From Polyangiaceae bacterium (lineage in GTDB: Bacteria > Myxococcota > Polyangia > Polyangiales > Polyangiaceae): DNA of 15,587 bases. The translations under genes were made by a program, and so were the position numbers. The stretch covers positions 1 through 15,587 of the forward strand of contig JAICTU010000193.1 in assembly GCA_025936205.1 (NCBI GenBank), read 5' to 3'. Below, in pieces: positions 12,991 to 15,587 of the stretch. Under the pieces are notes generated by a model. The model made no database searches. It worked only from the letters and a program-made list of their open reading frames with translations, and was not told the DNA's origin. Position 1 is the first letter of the stretch; each line of letters begins with the position of its first letter.

Positions 12991-15587
12991 TCAGAGCGGC
13001 TGGTAGCAGCAGAACGTGCCCGTGCTGAGCGCTGCGCGCAGATAACGGCCGAGGGTCGGGTCCGCTGCGCTGACGCGCTCGACCACATCCTTCAGCCGGC
13101 GCTGCACGTTGATGCGCGTGCGCTCCACGTCGGAGGCCGCGCGCCGGTCGCGCCCGCCGAGCCCCACGGCCCCCGCCAGCTGCTCGGCGATGACTTCGAT
13201 CTCCCGCGCGCAGCGCTCGGCGCGGGCCGCGTCCCGGTACTGCTCCGCCTCCTCCTGTTCGTTGCGCAGCTCCGCCAGGCGTGCCCGGTACTCTTCCTTG
13301 GCGCGCGGGTCGAGCACGCTGCCGGCATCACCCGTCGCATGATCGACACCCACGAGCTCGAGCACGTGCAGCTGCCGCCCGGGTTGCTGGAGCAGAGCCT
13401 GCAGGTAGACGACGCCCTTGGAGTGCCGCAGGCGCACCAGCGCGCCCGCCACCGAGGCGAGCGTCCAGATGTCACCCTCGCGCTGCAGGCGGAGCGTACC
13501 GGGTGGCTCGCGCGTGCGAGCGGCGCCGGGGGCAGGCAGTTCCGGGAGCGGTGAAACGGCTCCTCCCGGCAGCGCCAGCGCCGAGGCGCGCCGGCGCCGG
13601 CACAGCTCGATCAGGATCTCCGAGGATGCGCCCGGTGGGACCGAAGATGGATCCCGGACCGATGTTCCAGAACACGCGATCGGTGGCGCGCAGCAAGCGA
13701 GGATAGACCTCCCGACACTGCTCTCGATCTCCGAGCACCACGGCAGCCTCTCCATGGCCCATCAGATCCATCAGGTTGGCGGAGATCATCTCCAGGCTCT
13801 CGACCGGCACCAGCGAGAGCCGTTCCCTCGCCTGCTCGCGCCGCCCGAGCCCCGCCAGCATCCAGCCCATGTACGGCGCCGAGCCCAGCATCGTGCCGAA
13901 ATGCTGCACCAGCGGCTCCGCCTCGTTCACCAGCAGCTCGGGCTGGCAGCGCAGCTGCGCGAATGAAAGCCGCTGGGTGAGCCAGAGCGCGCGCGCCGGG
14001 CCCGACCCGCAGCGTTGCACCAGCGCGCGCAGCTCCGCGCTCCGGCGCTCTGCTCCCTCCACGTCCCCGTCCAGCATGCTGAGCAGCGCGCCGATCATGC
14101 CGCGCCGGACCTGGTGCAGCGGCTGCGGGAACTCTTCCAGCAAGACATCGTACGCGGGCAGCTCCGCTTCGGCGCGGTCCCGCTCGCCACTCACGAGCAG
14201 CGCTGTCAAATCGGCGGGGAGGGTCAAGAGCAGCACCAGCCGCTGACCGAGGGCGCGCGGCAGCTCCAGTGTCTCCTCGATGCGCGCAAAGCGCTCCGCC
14301 TCCGGCACCATCAGCGTCACCGTCGCCGCGAACTGCAGCACGTAGAGCAGCGTGTGGCGGTCGCCGAGGCGGCGCGCCAGGGCCGTGGCCGAGCGCATCA
14401 GCCCCACGATCTCCGGCGCATCGTGGTAATGGCGTGGCGGCGTCAGCGCCGCCGCGAGCCGCGCGCAGACCCGCGCCCGCAGCGCCGAGTCGGCCTCGCC
14501 CAGCTGTGCCTTGGCGCGACGCAACAGCGCGATCATCTGCTCGTCGAGGCTGCCGCTCAGCAGCTCGGTGCCGTAGACGAGCGCCGCCCGCGCCTGCAGC
14601 TCCGGCTCCAGTGCGCGCTCGGCCAGCTCGGCCGCATGCGCGGCCAGCTGTTTGCCCTCGTCCGTCTCGCCCAGCCGGATCAATGCCTCGGCCAGGACCA
14701 GCTCGAGCTGCGCTTGCAGGGGCTGCGCGAAGGGCTCGCCCGCCGCCGTGCCGAGCCCCAGCGCGCGGCGACCCAGGCGAACCGCGTCTTCGAAGGCCAG
14801 GCGCGAGAGCGCCGCCTCGGCTGCTGCCAGCGCCACGCGCGCGACGCGTTCGCGCGCGCCCGCCGGGTCGAGCTGCCCCGGCTGGGCGTGACCTTCGAAC
14901 AGGTGATGCGCCGCCGCCTGAGGGTCGCCGAGCGCGAGCAGCCGCTCACCCGCGCGCGCGTGTAGGGCGGCGCGACGCGAGGGTAGAAGGTCGCGGTACA
15001 GACGATCGCGCAGCAGCACGTGAGAAAAGCGGAAGCTGTCGAGCGCCGCCGCCGGCACCAGGATGCTGGCCGCGAGCGCAGCGCGCAGCGCCTCCGCGAG
15101 CTGATCCGCGGGCAGCTCGCCCGCCGCCGCCACTTCCGCGCTGGAGAACTCGCGCCCGATCACCGCTGCCACCTCCAGCGCCGCGCGCACCGCGGGCGCC
15201 AGCGGCGCGAGCCGTTCATCGAGCACGGCGCCGGGCTCGGCAGGCCAGGCCCCGGCGTCCAGCGCGCGCAAGCGCAGCGTCTCGACGATCAAGAGCGGGT
15301 GGCCTTCCGTCAGGCGATACAGCGACTGTGCACGGGCCGGGCTCGAGCGAGCGTCTGCCGCTTGCAACCAGGCCGCGACATCGACCGGCGAGAGCCGCGC
15401 CAGGGCCGATACCTCCGCCTCGCGTGCGACCTTGGCGAGCAACCCCGCGATCTCCGGCGCGAGCCGGAGCTACGCCACGCGGTAGTCCCCCACGACACAC
15501 AGCGGCGCAAGCGCCAGCTCCCGCCCGAGCAACAGCAAGAGCAGCAGGGACGGCTCATAGGCAGCGTGCAGATCGTCGAGCACGAGC
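12991..15587 (-). pseudogene. Disrupted AAA-type ATPase with TPR-like region (signalling ATPase), 3' part
   Basis: The minus strand enters from the right edge in a frame reading LVLDDLHAAYEPSLLL, the Walker B region of the AAA-type ATPases found in large regulators and next to kinase or adenylate cyclase domains. It runs VVGDYRVA, then TAG at 15470-15472, then continues without a break as LRLAPEIAGLLAKVAREAE, where relatives have a continuous YRDxE-x-R-x-xPEL segment. The family Glu has apparently become TAG. The frame goes on through ATPase and helical TPR-like sequence to ILGD near 13625. There homology moves to another frame, which carries the family's C-terminal block (GDIWTLAS, LRHSKGVVYLQALL, AVGLGGRDRRA, ADPTLGRYLRAAL, TGTFCCYQPL) to the stop at 12991. 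The usual TPR stretch between these parts seems short, so a deletion may accompany the frameshift. With two lesions it is most likely non-functional. The Walker A motif and N-terminal domain lie outside the window. Confidence 0.75.

Noticed and set aside
12991..13755. An independent gene starting at ATG 13755
   Set aside because: Its first 40 or so residues are out-of-frame sequence of the ATPase; only the part from about 13640 down carries the family's C-terminal block.
13472..15442. A separate intact ATPase gene starting at TTG 15442
   Set aside because: Family similarity continues upstream of the TTG and through the TAG, there is no ribosome binding site, and the Walker A region would be missing, so this is part of a disrupted gene.

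Overview
The window is high in G+C throughout. It carries Ala/Pro-rich lipoproteins, a transmembrane Hanks-type kinase, TPR proteins, a TonB-domain/TonB-dependent-receptor fusion and an AAA-type signalling ATPase. This mix points to a member of the Myxococcota, probably of the Polyangiales type. That assignment is inferred from gene content and style; no rRNA or other taxonomic marker is present.

Layout. (1) 1-2518 (+) is a tightly overlapping three-gene operon: an ECF-like sigma factor cut by the left edge, a single-pass membrane protein with a TPR-like C-terminus (probable anti-sigma factor without a zinc finger), and a lipoprotein ending in a symmetric six-cysteine module. (2) A nested inverted repeat (2559-2623) separates this operon from a convergent gene for a 20-cysteine duplicated lipoprotein (2658-3263, -). 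That gene diverges from a TonB_C/TonB-dependent-receptor fusion (3312-5537, +). (3) An outer-membrane-type protein with an HExxH motif (5550-6965, -) and a MOSC-domain protein (7068-7604, -) follow. (4) 7686-7969 holds the decayed remnant of an extradiol (4,5-DOPA dioxygenase-type) ring-cleavage enzyme. (5) 7999-12174 (+) has a TPR/PEGA-like envelope protein, a transmembrane Ser/Thr kinase and, overlapping the kinase stop by GTGA, a lipoprotein with five six-cysteine repeats. (6) 12232-12669 (-) is a Gly-rich lipoprotein. (7) 12991-15587 (-) is an AAA-type ATPase/TPR signalling gene carrying an in-frame TAG and a frameshift or deletion, so it is most likely a pseudogene; it runs off the right edge.

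How it fits together. The intact genes are mostly envelope sensing and transport: two signalling modules (sigma/anti-sigma and kinase), each translationally coupled to a secreted cysteine-rich lipoprotein, plus an outer-membrane receptor beside a third cysteine-rich lipoprotein. I infer that the lipoproteins act as periplasmic or surface input modules for the coupled cytoplasmic regulators; nothing in the sequence proves this. The best candidates for something undescribed are these regulator/Cys-lipoprotein pairings and the HExxH outer-membrane protein. No CRISPR, tRNA, rRNA, IS element or phage gene was seen.
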